DNA of 64,000 nucleotides from Hansfordia pulvinata (lineage: Eukaryota; Ascomycota; Sordariomycetes; Xylariales), in assembly GCA_006538405.1 (NCBI GenBank), contig BJKQ01000003.1, positions 124,001 to 188,000 on the forward strand. Reading direction: 5' to 3'. The position numbers and the translations under genes are program-made. Positions 32,773 through 44,717 of the stretch are shown here, piece by piece. The notes beneath the pieces were generated by a model. The model had not been told where the DNA came from, ran no database searches, and saw nothing but the letters and a program-made list of their open reading frames with translations. The first letter of the stretch is position 1. Every line of letters starts with the position of its first letter.

Positions 32773-35279
32773 ATCGTCGTTCTGCGAGTGGGGATCCCGA
32801 CCCAGGAAACGGTCGACGATTTGAAGATCTGAAGAATACCTGGTTTCAAAAGAACTTGCGACACCCCAAGGTAAAGATTTGCTAACGTATCAAAGGAATA
32901 CGCTCTCAGGCCTCGGGGTACGCTGACAGAGGAAAGAAGCGTTGCTTTTTCAATACGTTTCTCACATCCCTGGGAGATTCCAGCCTCGCCACTCGCTGAC
33001 CTGCTCTCGCTCCTCTCTTTACGCTTCTTCCGAAAGCACGGGATGGGACTCGATTTCGATCTGCCAAGCCGACGCTCCCATCCTTGGCTTTTGAAGGGAA
33101 AGGGCCGCAGCCATGCTACCAACCCGCGAGACAGGTGGCGACGCCGGCACGACCAACCACGAGGCAAGGCTCGCACACGAGCCCGGGACAACCGGGTGCG
33201 ACGGCCTTTCCCGGCGCTGGGACCTTTGGGGGCGACGATTTATGCGTGGCGACCTTTTTCTACCGTCGATGCGGGTGGAGAGGCCAGCAGAAACAGGACC
33301 TTGGACAGCGACCCTCTCGCATCGCTCCGGCTTGTGATGCAGCGCCCGCCAGGGGGAGTGGCCAAATCTTGGCTCTTCGCGGTTTACCCGACCTTCCGCG
33401 GCACACAGAAGGAGTGTTATACCGCGAGTAACTAAAGTAACTAACTGTTGTTGCCTGGCAGCCGCCACCGAAGGACACCTAATAATTGACGGGCGGCTTT
33501 CTGGGCCGCCACTGGGGCTGAGCCAGAATCGCCAACGACAACGCGCGCAGGTGACGGCACTGCCGATCTCATGCCTGGCCGAGGCGATGCTGGCTCTGCG
33601 CGTCGTTCAGGCGGCAGCGATCTGACGCAGACAGGATCTCGCGGCGACATGCCGGGGCAAAACCCAGGTCTGATGATGGGATCGGCCGGGGCTACAGATC
33701 TCACACAAGAGTCAAATGCTCCCCGGGGCGTTTCTCTTCTTCTCTCTACCGCCGAGATACTGGCAACGAAGAGAAAGAGCAAGGACTCGGCAGGAAATTC
33801 CCATTGTGGGGAGAGAGGGAGGCGAGGCGGCCTGTTCTGGTCTACGCCGTCATCCGCGCCCAGAGGAGGCAGGAACATTGGCAATGGGTCTTGACCGGGA
33901 CAGGGCTACGACAAACCTCGCAAGAGGGCAAATCGGTTCCACGGAGCTCTCCGTGCGGAGTACAGTGAGGGTTGCCTATCTCAGCCGTAAGCATCACACG
34001 TCAATTTTCACGGGGCAAACATTGAACACTAATGGTCTTTGCCATGCCAAGGCTGGAAATCGGCAGCCCCCCTCCTCCCACGTGGGCCATCAGTAACAAC
34101 CTCTCTTTTCGTCCTGCGTTCCGGGACAGTGGAAGCTCGCCACGATATCACCGGTGTTCCCACCTGGATGACCTGCCAAGATCGCCGAGTTTTCTTTCTC
34201 CTTTTACAAATAACACCGAGTGCTGCTTCCTCCCGTGGACCTGGGACCCCGCTGACCAAGACGGCCAGGACGATGACGGCGCCTTTGGCCAGGCCCGTGC
34301 GAAGCAGGTTCCCATTCTCATTCCCGAGTTCGCGCAACGTCTATTCATAGACCGCGGCGGTCGCAAAAATGCACGAGTGTGTTTCACTTGGCTCACGAGA
34401 GAATAATTGTGAGCGAGGGAGAGGGGAAAAGAAAAGGCGTCGACGACACGGTTGCATCTCGATCTCAGCTCGTCACTCCAGCAAGCATAACGCGCAGTGA
34501 CTGGCAGCATAGTCCAAAGAGGGATATTTACCAAGACTACTTGAGTACTATCCTGCGGGCAGCAAAGCCACGGGAAGTGATCGGCTTCCTCTCTGATTGT
34601 GCGGCTTTTCTTAAAGGAATTACTTCATGGGGAGCCCCGACATGGTGTGACTGCGTGACGTGGCTTGCCGTCCATCACCGACTTCGCCTCCATGGATTAA
34701 ATGGATGGATTCATCTACAGAAAGTGGTATTGCTAACTCAAAGTCGACCCTTGCAGCTCGCCGCTCGCCTCTCGTCTTTGCCTCTGGTTCTGCTCCATAT
34801 TGTATCCACGGGGCGTCCCAGCCTGCAGCGCGGGCTGCGCGTCCTGCTCTGGGCCCGCATATTCACCTTGCCTCCATGTCCCTTCCGTCGGGACGCCCCG
34901 GAGCCCGACAGACGCGGCCGTCAACAGCCATGGAAGCGCCTGATGGTAGCTTCTGAAGGGGGGCTACGGCCGGCCAGAAGTACCGAAACCCGCCACAGGC
35001 TGGGCTGACTGTATGACGCATTTCCCACGCAAATATTAATCACACATAAAACTCCATGGCCCCGGACGCCTGCCGACTGATGCCCTGCTTTTGTTGTACT
35101 CGGTGGATTGACCACATGGCAATAGTACCGTGTTCCACCAGACCAATGAACTTCCTGGTATAGAGAGCCCGACGGCGGTGCTTGTTGACAGCTCAGACTT
35201 GCAGGGCCAGTCATGCTCGTGGGCGTTGTCTATCAGCTTTAGGTCATATGCACACACATGGCCAACGACTTCTAGTTGT
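32773..35279. other. Spacer between candidate secreted protein and Rae1 gene
   Basis: Includes the promoter of the candidate secreted protein at the left and the 3' UTR of the minus-strand Rae1 gene at the right. Frames near 33040-33470 and 34030-34530 are open on both strands without recognisable domains or agreed exon structure. One minus-strand frame at 34200-34300 has a short hydrophobic stretch, but it is insufficient for a call. Confidence 0.5.
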
Positions 35280-36431
35280 TTATCGCTTCTTGGTGCTTGC
35301 ACGCGGCTTGCACTCGTCGCCCTGGATGGGATGCAGCATAACCTTGTTGGGGTACTGCTGGTTGTTGGCGTTGAAGCCCTTGCTCCAGTCGTAGCCGATC
35401 GCGTATGCGAAGATGGTGCCACCGCTGTTGAACGTAGTGGCGGTGATGCTGCCTCCGACGGCAGGGTAGCCCTTGAGACGGTGCTTGGCGTCCTTGTCCC
35501 AGAAGTGGAATGTGCCGTCGCTACCGGCGGTGCTGAAAGTGCCGTGCTGGGGGTGGAAGGAGATGTCGTTGACCGAGTAGACTTGGGTGACGTTGCCCGA
35601 GGGGGGATCACGGTGGCACTTGAAAGAGAAGTTGGACCTGTAGGAAGGCAAAGGCGTCAGTAAATCTTCAGCTTCGGCTAGATAGGAGGCGGCGGTCGGG
35701 CCAAGGTGGCTGACATACGCAGAGTCTTTGTCCTCGACATATTGAATCGCACAACGCCCTTCGATGCTGCCAATAGCAAAGCCGGAGGAGTCGGTGAAGC
35801 AGCTCACCACTCTCGTTTGCCACTTGAGCGGGCTCTGGAGAGTCTTGTAGAACTTCATGGGGTCGGTGAGATTGACCACGTTGATGTAGCGGTCGGCAGT
35901 GCCGACGACAAGCAGGTTCTGGTTGACGTCCATCGAGTAGACTCGCTCCTGGCAGGTGACGGAGCCGACAGGGGTGGAGGCGCGTAGGTCCCAGTACTTG
36001 ATCGTCTTGTCCCAGGAGCCCGTGACGAGCATGGGGCCGTTGGAAGAGGGCAGCTCGAAGAACTTTGCTGACTTGATGGGCTGGTCGTGGGCGGCGACCT
36101 GGGAGGACTGCATCGTGTTGAGGTCGCAAATCTTGGCCTGCTTGTCGGCGCCGGCCGAGACGACCTTGGAGCCATCCTTGGAGAAGTCGACAGACAGGAC
36201 TGGAGCGTCATGCTCATACATGTGCTTTCCCTCAGATTGCCCGTTGCTGGCTATTTCATATATGCGAACCTTCTTGTCCCAGCTGGCGGTGGCGAGAAAG
36301 TCGCGACCGCTGGCAAAGCAGAGGTCCGAGACGGTGTCCTCAGGCGGGTTGTTGAGAGGAACATCGTTCTTCAGGTCGCCAACCGTGTTGGTGCCCGAAG
36401 ACGAGCTGGCGCTGCCAAAGAGACCCGACAT
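35280..36431 (-). CDS. mRNA export factor Rae1/Gle2, WD-repeat protein
   Basis: Exons 36431-35719 and 35637-35280 flank an 81-bp intron (GTATGT...CTACAG) whose length is in frame. The spliced product has 356 residues, the usual size. It folds as a WD40 propeller: the repeats are visible as TASWDKKVRIYEI, SAGADKQAKICDL, TGSWDKTIKYWDLR, GTADRYINVVNL, and later STAGSDGTFHFWDKD. The SNFSFKCHR stretch joining the exons and the closing region (FAYAIGYDWSKG) are hallmarks of Rae1. The protein binds the GLEBS motif of nucleoporin Nup98/Nup116 at the nuclear pore and is required for mRNA export and spindle function. The N-terminus starts MSGLFGSASSSSGTNTVGDL, a Ser/Gly stretch common in the fungal proteins. 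Reading through the intron would insert 27 residues with no counterpart in the family. Confidence 0.95.
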   Translation of the reverse strand: MSGLFGSASSSSGTNTVGDLKNDVPLNNPPEDTVSDLCFASGRDFLATASWDKKVRIYEIASNGQSEGKHMYEHDAPVLSVDFSKDGSKVVSAGADKQAKICDLNTMQSSQVAAHDQPIKSAKFFELPSSNGPMLVTGSWDKTIKYWDLRASTPVGSVTCQERVYSMDVNQNLLVVGTADRYINVVNLTDPMKFYKTLQSPLKWQTRVVSCFTDSSGFAIGSIEGRCAIQYVEDKDSAYVSHLGPTAASYLAEAEDLLTPLPSYRSNFSFKCHRDPPSGNVTQVYSVNDISFHPQHGTFSTAGSDGTFHFWDKDAKHRLKGYPAVGGSITATTFNSGGTIFAYAIGYDWSKGFNANNQQYPNKVMLHPIQGDECKPRASTKKR

Positions 36432-39297
36432 GGTGGGCGCGAGAGCTGGGGTTTGATGTGGCCGAGGCGAACGGGATCCAGACTCGTTGAACGATGGCGG
36501 GAAAGACGAACAGTCGGTTGCTTGGTTGGTCGGCTTGGTCGTAGTATGTTAGGGGCGCAATGCGATGAGGTCGGGAAGGGCTTTTGTAGCCGGTCGCAAC
36601 GCCCACCAACTCGAACTCGGATGCTGGCCCTTTGGCTGGCTGCCTGTCGCGTCACACGAGGCTGTGGCTGATAAAAAGCACCTGGGTAGCGCGTCAAGTC
36701 CGGAATACGTGGCCAGGTGGAGGGTTGGAAAATCGGTAGGGCGTGGCGATCAGGTCGGATCAGGCCGAGTGAGGCCCTGGTGAAGCGGAAGGCCGAAGAT
36801 GTAGCTGGCCTGGTGATGAATCAAAGTTGCGGACGACGCGGCGCGAGCCCGGCGGAAGCTCAGAATTATTCTCGCCAGCTTGTACCGACAGGCTGCGTTA
36901 GTGCGACGGTTGTACGCTGCAGGGGCTTTCAGTACATGGAGTAGCTGCAACTCGCCGCCCCGGAGGGACAAAATACACGTGCCTAACCGTACCACTACAT
37001 ACATCCATGTACCTACACCTTTGGAGGTTGGGTGCTGCATCCGAGCTGCACAGGTGCTATCCGCATTGCATGATCCAGTACATTAGAAAGCTCCCACAGG
37101 TACGAGATTCAATGGCGGCAAACCACTACCCCAGTAGTATCTCTTTGCTCCAGAAAGGTCTCGTCACCCAGAAGAATGGCAGACCCACATACTTACAGCC
37201 GCCAGCTGGGGAGTCTCATCAGCGTCGCCCGAACCTCTTCCCTGCCAGCTGCCCACCTGAAGTACACACTGAGCCCGAGTCTGCGGTAGTGCTCGGGGGC
37301 TGGCGGCACTGGGCAACGAGCAAGGCCAAGCGCGTTTCCACTTTAATTTTCTGGTGAAAAAGAGATTCGCCTGGCGAGCCCGCCCTTCTTCGACCCTTTC
37401 CTCTCCTCAACCCCCTCGCCCGACAAATCGCTATCGAAGCTACACACAGAGACCTGCTTCATATGCTTGTCTCCCCCTTCTTCGCGGAAGGGTCCTCAGC
37501 TTTGGGAGAAAGTCCCCGGACCTCCACGGGGCTGTGCGCCTCCGCGCGCGTGGCCCCATCTGGCCGCGGAAACGCGCCGCCATAGAAGCACTGCGGCTCA
37601 CCCTGCACTTTTCGGCACTCGCCCTCTCGTCCGGCGCTCTCCCCTCCTCCATCAGCCGCTCCGAGCCGTCGCCTTAAATCCAGCGTGCCGGGGTCCTTTC
37701 CCCTTTGCCCAAACCTCTTCCGGTGCCCCTGCCCGCGAGACCACCTATGGACGAAGATATGAGTCCGCGCTCGCGGCTGCAGGGCCTGGTCTGAGGCGGG
37801 CTTCTCGGGATCGTTTCTGTCGGGCTCGTTGTGATACGGCGGCTCGGTCGTGGCCCCCTTCATAGGGTGGAGGCTGGGAGGCGTCGGGCATCACTGGGGG
37901 GCAGCCGGTGCTCTTCTTTTTTCGTCGAGATCGATAGTTATGCGATTGCCCGGCTTTCTCGGCCGGGTTACTCGATGGGGCTTATTCTCGGTGCGAGGGG
38001 GTTCATCAACTCGTCCAGCTGCTTTGCTCGTCTCGTCTTCGGGACAATCGAGGATGGCATTCCCAGCCGGTATGCTTGGACAAAACCAATTTTACACTCT
38101 GAGGCTTCGTGGGAAGTCTTTTACTTGTCCGACATGCTCTGGGTTTCTTCCCTCGCTGTCCCCAAAGTCGAGCTGGCTTTGTCACCTACTGGGGGGTCTG
38201 TTCAAGTGATGATCAGCATTTATAGAGTCAAGCACAGAGATCGTGTACGCACGCTTCGTTGAAGACTCATTGCATTCAATATCTGATGGACAGACCCCAT
38301 AGACCCTTTGAAACCTCTGCTGTCCATAGTTCGTGGCGGTTCTCCAGTACCCGAACCATCTGTTTAGTCGATTGTGGCGTCCGTGAAGGCCATGTGATGG
38401 CCACCCGTAGACCACCTACCTAAACCTACCCTGAAAACTGCCTACCACGCGTATCTTCGCGGGATGACCTTGCCGCGCTGGTTTATGCCCGGCATGGTCC
38501 TATCTTGTGAAGATTAGCGACGTAACGTTCGCGTGATACGTGGCCAAGAACTTGGCGGCGATCCAGCGGCACCATTTCCCTCATTGATTAGCAGACTTGT
38601 TAAAAAATCTCTACGCGTAATGCCGAACTCAACAGACCAGCTCTGCCATGCTTCAAGTTCACCAAGCATACGGTGACTGTGTAACGGGAGATCGTGCATT
38701 CGTGGAAAACTTGATTGCTACTTGCAACAGGATACAAGACATGATACCGTGGCGCCTGAACCCCCGCCCTGTTGTTGGTGGCCGAGGCACCGTGTAGAAT
38801 CCAATTCAAGAAAATCGATGCACACGCCTTCGATAAGCTGAATCGCTGGATGGAAGCCAACCTGATAAATAGTCCAGTATATGAAATGGGTATATGTGTA
38901 TGAATGTAGGACGACCACATGTTTGTGGCTGCCTAGTATGAACGTAGGATGAGCTGGTGGACACGGCGATTTGAATGGCCTCAACGAGGCTGAAATCGCC
39001 CCGAACCCTGTCTTGAGATTTATCTGCTTGCGATGCCCGGTATGCGCAGGTATTTGTCCGAGCTAGAGTCCTCGCAGTGACTCTGTCGTAAATGTAGCAC
39101 TTGGTGAATTGCGATAGAGAACTGACAGGACCTTGACACTGGCTGGCTAGGCTGAATGAGTAGTGAATCAAAAGCTTGATGGTCAAGTCGATTCCAACAG
39201 TAACACTGACGGCGCTTCAACAACCTCGTTTGGGAAGCTTGGGCCGACGTCGTCAGCAAAGGTCAAAGCTTGCAGTGAACTACGCCTGGTGGCTCGG
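36432..39297. other. Spacer between Rae1 gene and conserved unknown gene
   Basis: Holds the Rae1 promoter and the 3' UTR of the minus-strand unknown gene. The stretch 37340-37700 is pyrimidine-rich. Open frames of up to about 140 codons exist on both strands without domains. Base composition becomes more AT-rich towards 38500-39250. No gene is supported. Confidence 0.5.
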
Positions 39298-41373
39298 CTA
39301 CATTAGGCCGCCGAGCACAACCTTTCCAACGTTGGCGACTTCGTGCTTGAGGCCTGCACGGCTACCGTCCTCAAACTCCTTGACGACGCCCTGTATGATT
39401 ATTTTGCGGACTCTGGCGTCCGCTTTGGCAAATAGTTCCGACACAAGCGGGCCGCAGTCTCGAGGATTGGCAGTCAAGCCCAAGAGGCGCGCGTAGGCGT
39501 CGATCAGCACGTCGCACAACGTCGCAAACGTCTCGAAGAAATCCGGATCAAAAGGCAGATTTGGCGTGAGTAGATGGGTGTACTCCTCGCCAGGGACCAG
39601 GTCGTTGCCCTCGCCTCCGAGCCCAAACGTCATAACGCTGGCGGGTGCCGCTGCCGCGGACCCGTTAGTCAGTGAGCCTCGTCCACTGCCAAAACCCCCA
39701 GGCCCAGCGCCTGCGCCAGTCGAATCAAATCCACCACCGTCCATGGGCGGGGTGGAATTGGCTCCGTTGCCCTGGCCATCAACATATCCAAAGTCGCCTG
39801 TGGCGGAAGTCCGACGGCCTTTGGCGCCGGGGCGCCGAAACATGTGGGGAATGCGCGCGCGGCTCAAGGATGAGGACATTGACGAGGTGCCATTCTCGGT
39901 GTGAATGGCTTGGTAGCTTTCGAATTCGGAGAAGAGTGTATTGAGAGAGCGGAGAAAATCGAGGGGAGTGGAAGAGTTGAGATCGACGACGGCGGGCACG
40001 CTCAGGCCGAGCAATAGATAGTTGGTAGCACGGCGAGCCAACTTGCGAGAGTCGAAGTAGGCCATGCGAGATATGTCGGGCTTCTCAAAGAGCAACGTGT
40101 TGAACCAATATACTCGGCCTTCGTGTGTGTTGCCGCAGGTGCTATAGGGAGAGCATTTGTGTCAGTACTGACGATCTGATCGGGCGGGCATGCGCAGTGG
40201 GCTGGAGGCTGGAGGGACAACGAACGCTTTGCGCAGATAGTCCAGGGTTGATATCCGCTTGTTGGCCGTCTCTTGAATGTGCTGATGGACCGTGGATTCG
40301 GCAGGAAGGCCGGCGCCAGTCATACCAACGCCGATGGGAGGCGAGGTAGCGGCGGAATAGTACGTATTATGGGACATGGGGGGAGCCATACGGGAGCCCA
40401 TGATTCGGGAGAAAGAATCGGCGTTGGATGCCGAGGCGGTGTTGGAGCCTACGGAAGCGGGCGACAGAGGGTCTTCGGAGGCCGCGGTGGCGGACGGGGC
40501 AGTGGTCGTGGAGGGAGCGGCGGCCGAGGTGGAAGTGACCGCGGTGGCAGCAGCTGATGCTATCTTTGCGGCGGCAGCGAGGGCGAAGTTGGGGATGGCA
40601 GGCGGTGCGGAGGCGTCGGTCTTCACTTGGTCATCCGGAGCGCCATTGGAGGCCGAACTGGCACGGCGCTTGCCTTTGGCTGGTGAGGTGAAGGAGGCCT
40701 TCCGACCAAAGGAGGCCTTGCGACCGCGGGCGGCTTCTCGTTCCTTGTCCTTTTCTCTGTCGCGATCGACGGCTGCCGAGCTGGTGCGGGGCCTGGAGCG
40801 GCTGCCGTTACGGCTGTGGGAGGGTCGAGAGGGCAGAGGAAGGGCGGCAAGGCCTGGCAGATGCGACGACGAGAAAGAACTCTTGCGGATTGTGGGCTCG
40901 GCGGCGGCAGCGAGGCCGGATGAAGCGGCGGCAGCGGCGGTGGTGTTGGCGGAGTGGGAGCTGCTGCCAAAGCCCCAGATGTTGGAGGCGAAGAACGAGG
41001 AGGCGGTGGACGCGGAGGTAGACGGGGGTGGAGCGGAAGCGGAGGCGGAGGAGGCTGGTGCGTTGGTGATGCTGGAGTTGGAGGGAGGGTTGGAGTCGGG
41101 GCTGGCGACGGCAGGAGGCGGAGGGTCGGGAGGCTGCTGGTGAGGCTGTTCCGGCCGCGATTGCTCCTGCGCCTGGGGTTGTTCTTGTTCCTCCTCCTCC
41201 TCCTCCTCCTCCAGTTGCTGTTGCTGCGGTTGTTCCTTGCCCGGCTCCGGCGCCAGGGCCTGCAGGTGCCCCGCCAGCGCCAACGCCTGCGCCTGAGCCT
41301 GCGCCTGCACCGAAGACGACGGGCCAACGCCGGGCTGTTCCTGCCGCGACTCGGGCGGCTGCGTGGTCGCCAT
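39298..41373 (-). CDS. Fungal protein of unknown function with disordered N-terminus and ordered C-terminal half
   Basis: Exons 41373-40226 and 40141-39298 flank an 84-bp intron (GTTCGT...TATAG) and give 663 residues. I do not recognise the family. Residues 1-290 are low complexity: Gln/Ala repeats, a glutamate run, then Ser/Ala/Pro with basic patches (GRKASFGRKASFTSPAKGKRR). Around residues 370-460 comes TLDYLRKATCGNTHEGRVYWFNTLLF, followed by helical-looking sequence (RKLARRATNYLLLGLSVPAVVDL, TPLDFLRSLNTLFSEFESYQ). A glycine-rich insert separates this from a C-terminal helical block (DFFETFATLCDVLIDAYARLLGL, DARVRKIIIQGVVKEFEDGS). The ordered blocks suggest a conserved core; the RKxSF repeats resemble basophilic kinase sites. 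No membrane segment or signal peptide is seen. A start at 41550 would add 59 residues. The donor is not ideal, so the splice could shift by a few residues. Confidence 0.75.
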
Positions 41374-44300
41374 CTTCGTTCGACTTGGGCTGCTGTCTCC
41401 AGCTGTCAGTCTGCCCTGACTGTCCCGCCGCGGTAGTGGCTGAGCCCTGGGGACAGCCCTGGAGTCCTTCGAAACTCCCCTGATAGCCTCCGCTAAAGTG
41501 AAATCCAATGGATGCGGCCCCCAGCCCGGCCGTTCTAGCGCATCCCTCAAGGGCCTGCCTCTCTGCTATGCGGGCGCCTGCACGCAAGCACACTCGGGCT
41601 CCGTCCGCCGGCGTCACCTCGTCTTTGCGATGTTTGATCCTCTTGTCGAGTCACCTCTCGCGCGGCCTGTGGTAGGCGGCTGGCTCTGTCGCGGAATAGT
41701 GGGCGAACAATTCGGTTTCTTCGGTTCGATTTGGCGACGGCGTCAAGTCAAGTCAGCGTTTCTATTTGCCCGAGTGCACGCAAGAGTCGTATGGCAAAGC
41801 CGTGGTGTTGTTGCGCTTCCGTTTGCACTACCGGCGCTGTTGAGTGCGATGTGCAGGTCGAGAACAAACGTCAGATGGTGTTTTCTCGTCGTGTACTGAG
41901 ATTCCAAAGTGATCCGATCCGTTTTCCACAGTCGAGCGCGAGAGTTGGGCAAGGGGAGAAACGAGGTGGGGGGCGCCCTCATGTTAAGAAACAGAGACCA
42001 TGCCACATGAACGCAAGGGAGAGCCAACAGCCTCGAGAGATGTTACGCGGACACCCGAATATTAAAATTAGGAAGAAGTAGCAGCGCGTCCTCAATCGGA
42101 GACGCGGCCACAGAGACCAGCGGACGGCCAATACACCCTCACGAACCGTACACAACCCGCACGCCACAGCCCACGCCCACACCACGCCCACACCACACCA
42201 CACAACACCCACACACCCACACACTACGAGGGTCAGTACACTCGTATGCTCGTACGGTTGTGCCCCTGTGCGGCACTACTCGTAAGGCCCGGACGTGAGT
42301 TCAGACGACGGACGAGGCCCAAAGTAATTTGGCCAGTGGGCAAATGGGCTCGAGAACAGGTCTGTCAGTTCCCATGTGCTTGTGCGCGGCGCAGCACGGG
42401 TCCTAGCTCTCAGGCAGGTTTGACAACCCCGGCGTGAATCGCGTCCATGGCAGCTGGAACCGCCTTGCAGGGTGCAGGGGCTCAAGCCTGCGCGTTCTTG
42501 ATGTGATGGGGCGCTGCACGGCGTGTGGCCGTCACACTGCAAGCAGGGCGCGAATACTCGTACGAAGGTGACGATGGCTTGCCTGTCAAGGCAGAGACGC
42601 ACGAGTGACCACTTGTGACAACAAGTTCATGGCACCTCATACAGACCACTCGTGATGTATCGCACTCATGCTTGACCACGCAATGTTCAAGGCCATGCGG
42701 TTTTCCTGGCCGCTCGCCGAAGCAAGGTTGCTGGCGATCCTGACGTCTCGGGCCTAACTGCATGGAACACTCGTAACCGCAAGTGAGTGACATACTCGCA
42801 CCACGGCTGATGATTTAAGAGGAGATGGGGATACGAGTAGGATAGGAAAATTTCCTCAAGGCTCCGACGGTGACCGACTCGCAAGCCTAACCGAGTGGAC
42901 ACAGTCCCCGTCGACCATGTTTGCTTTACTCTTCCACCCCTGCCCAGGTTGGCCTGGTGGCCTGGTACCTGGCACGAATGGGCTGTCTTTTGCCTCGCCT
43001 TGCCCATGTGCCGTTCGTGCCTTGGCCCGCGTAGCCCGGTCCTATGTGTGTCCGGGCAGTTTTCTCGCCTACTTCCGGGTGCGTACCCCGTCGGACATTA
43101 CTTGGACGACTACTCGTACTTTGGCCCCTTAGATGACGCGGGCCTAGGAATCTAGAGTAGGGTTTCAGGTTGGCTTCATAGACGTAGCTGCGCTAAATCG
43201 TCGACCGGCTCGTCCGTAGATGGAGTAGTGTCTTCTCTTTTTCCTGTAGTGGGATCACCTAGGCTCGTCGCTGCGGCGACTCGAGGCTCCGTTCAGAGTG
43301 CCGGCACGCTGAAACTTGGACCCACGGGTGTAAAAGCATGCATGTGATGCTGAGGGGATGTGGGTGGCCAGTCCTGCAAGGGCGTTTCGCCGAAATCGAT
43401 GTTGCCGCAGGCAGATTTCGAGCAGTCGTCTACCTTAGCCATCGTCGGTGCAAGACATGAACTTGGGTGTTGCCTTCGTGTCTGTCATACGAGTACCTAA
43501 GTCAGCCTCAAGCACCCCTGAGTCGCTCTTGCCGGGGCATGGGTCCGTCAAATCGCAGATCGACGGCTGCCAGGGGTTTCTTATTTCACGAGAACCGAGT
43601 ACGAGAGCGCAAAGCCGACCGAGTTGGCAAGAATACAGACGAGGGCTCTTCAACTCCACACACGGGAGATGCTCGTGACTTGGATAGCTTGAGTCGCCTG
43701 GTGATCGACGGGACGGGACCGCACCGACAGAGTGGTACGAGTGGAAAGGGGCTTGGCGCTCAGAACTGGGTCGCTCGCCCCCCAGAAGGCATCGAGACTT
43801 CGTTCGGGGCTTGCTGCCACGGGCCCGTGAACGCCATGGCGTGAAGAGACGGCGGCGAAAGCAAGGCAAGAAGTGCTTCTCGAAGCGCGCCTGAAGCTCT
43901 GGTGGAGACCATAAGGAGATTTGGCTCGTTGGGATCAGGCAAGGGTCGCGGTTTGACTTGTCGTTTCTGAGGCTAGCGGCGAGTGATGGCTCTCGGGCCG
44001 GTCGCAGGTAATCAAACGTCGAAGCATGCTCGGAGCCGGACCTGGCCCCGTTAGCAAGCGGGATGAAACAGTGCTCCGTAATATAACGAATGTCGACCTC
44101 GAGGCCCATCGTCGCACGTCTAGGCGGATGAAGAAGAGGGCTACTTCGTACGAGTACAGCAAATGTGTGCGGGGCGGATGCTGAATGGCACAATGCGAGT
44201 GCTGGCTCATTCAAGAGGTACGCAGCAAGTTCCAATGTGTTCCTCGCTGCCCATTCGTCCTTTGTCTGGGAAAGAGCCTTCTCATGTTGTGGTTGCGCCT

Positions 44301-44717
44301 GGAAGAGCTGCCGACTCGGAATGCAGACGGGGTTGTCGCGACCGCCTCTGCTAGTAAATTGACCCCTCGTTGGTCCGGAAGGTGGCAGGGTGCGGTACTT
44401 AGCCCGTCCCCGTTGTATGCCCATGACACAAGTACCCATTCCATCCAAACCCAATGAGGGGTAGGTACAGGTACCGTACGGGTGCCGGTGCCACTGGATA
44501 CGTGTAGGTAGCAGCAGCCCGCTTGAGAGGTACCAAACACCCGCCTCAGCTTGAAAACACCTTAACGCGCTACGCGTCGTGCGGCAATCACGACCCTGCC
44601 CGACCTCACACGCCGACTGGTCCGATCACCACCCATTCCGCTCAGGGCCCGGTCAATTCCCATACCGAACCCGCCATTCTACAGCCTCCCACTCCCTTCC
44701 ATACACGCTGCAACGCC
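41374..44717. other. Large divergent spacer before gamma-tubulin
   Basis: The 3.3-kb spacer carries the promoters of the unknown gene (left) and gamma-tubulin (right). CGTACGAG-type words occur at 42250, 42553 and 44148. A CA/CCA-rich stretch lies at 42150-42230. A 339-codon minus-strand frame at 43435-44454 is open but shows no domain; I treat it as unproven. Confidence 0.5.

Noticed and set aside
33019..34540. Several 100-150-codon frames, one with a short hydrophobic stretch
   Set aside because: Overlapping frames on both strands with no signal peptide at a start codon and no consistent exon joining.
43435..44454. Uninterrupted 339-codon frame on the minus strand in the gamma-tubulin promoter region
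   Set aside because: No recognisable domain or ordered segment, composition rich in Arg/Ser/Pro, and it would overlap a CGTACGAG intergenic word. Transcript data could reopen it.
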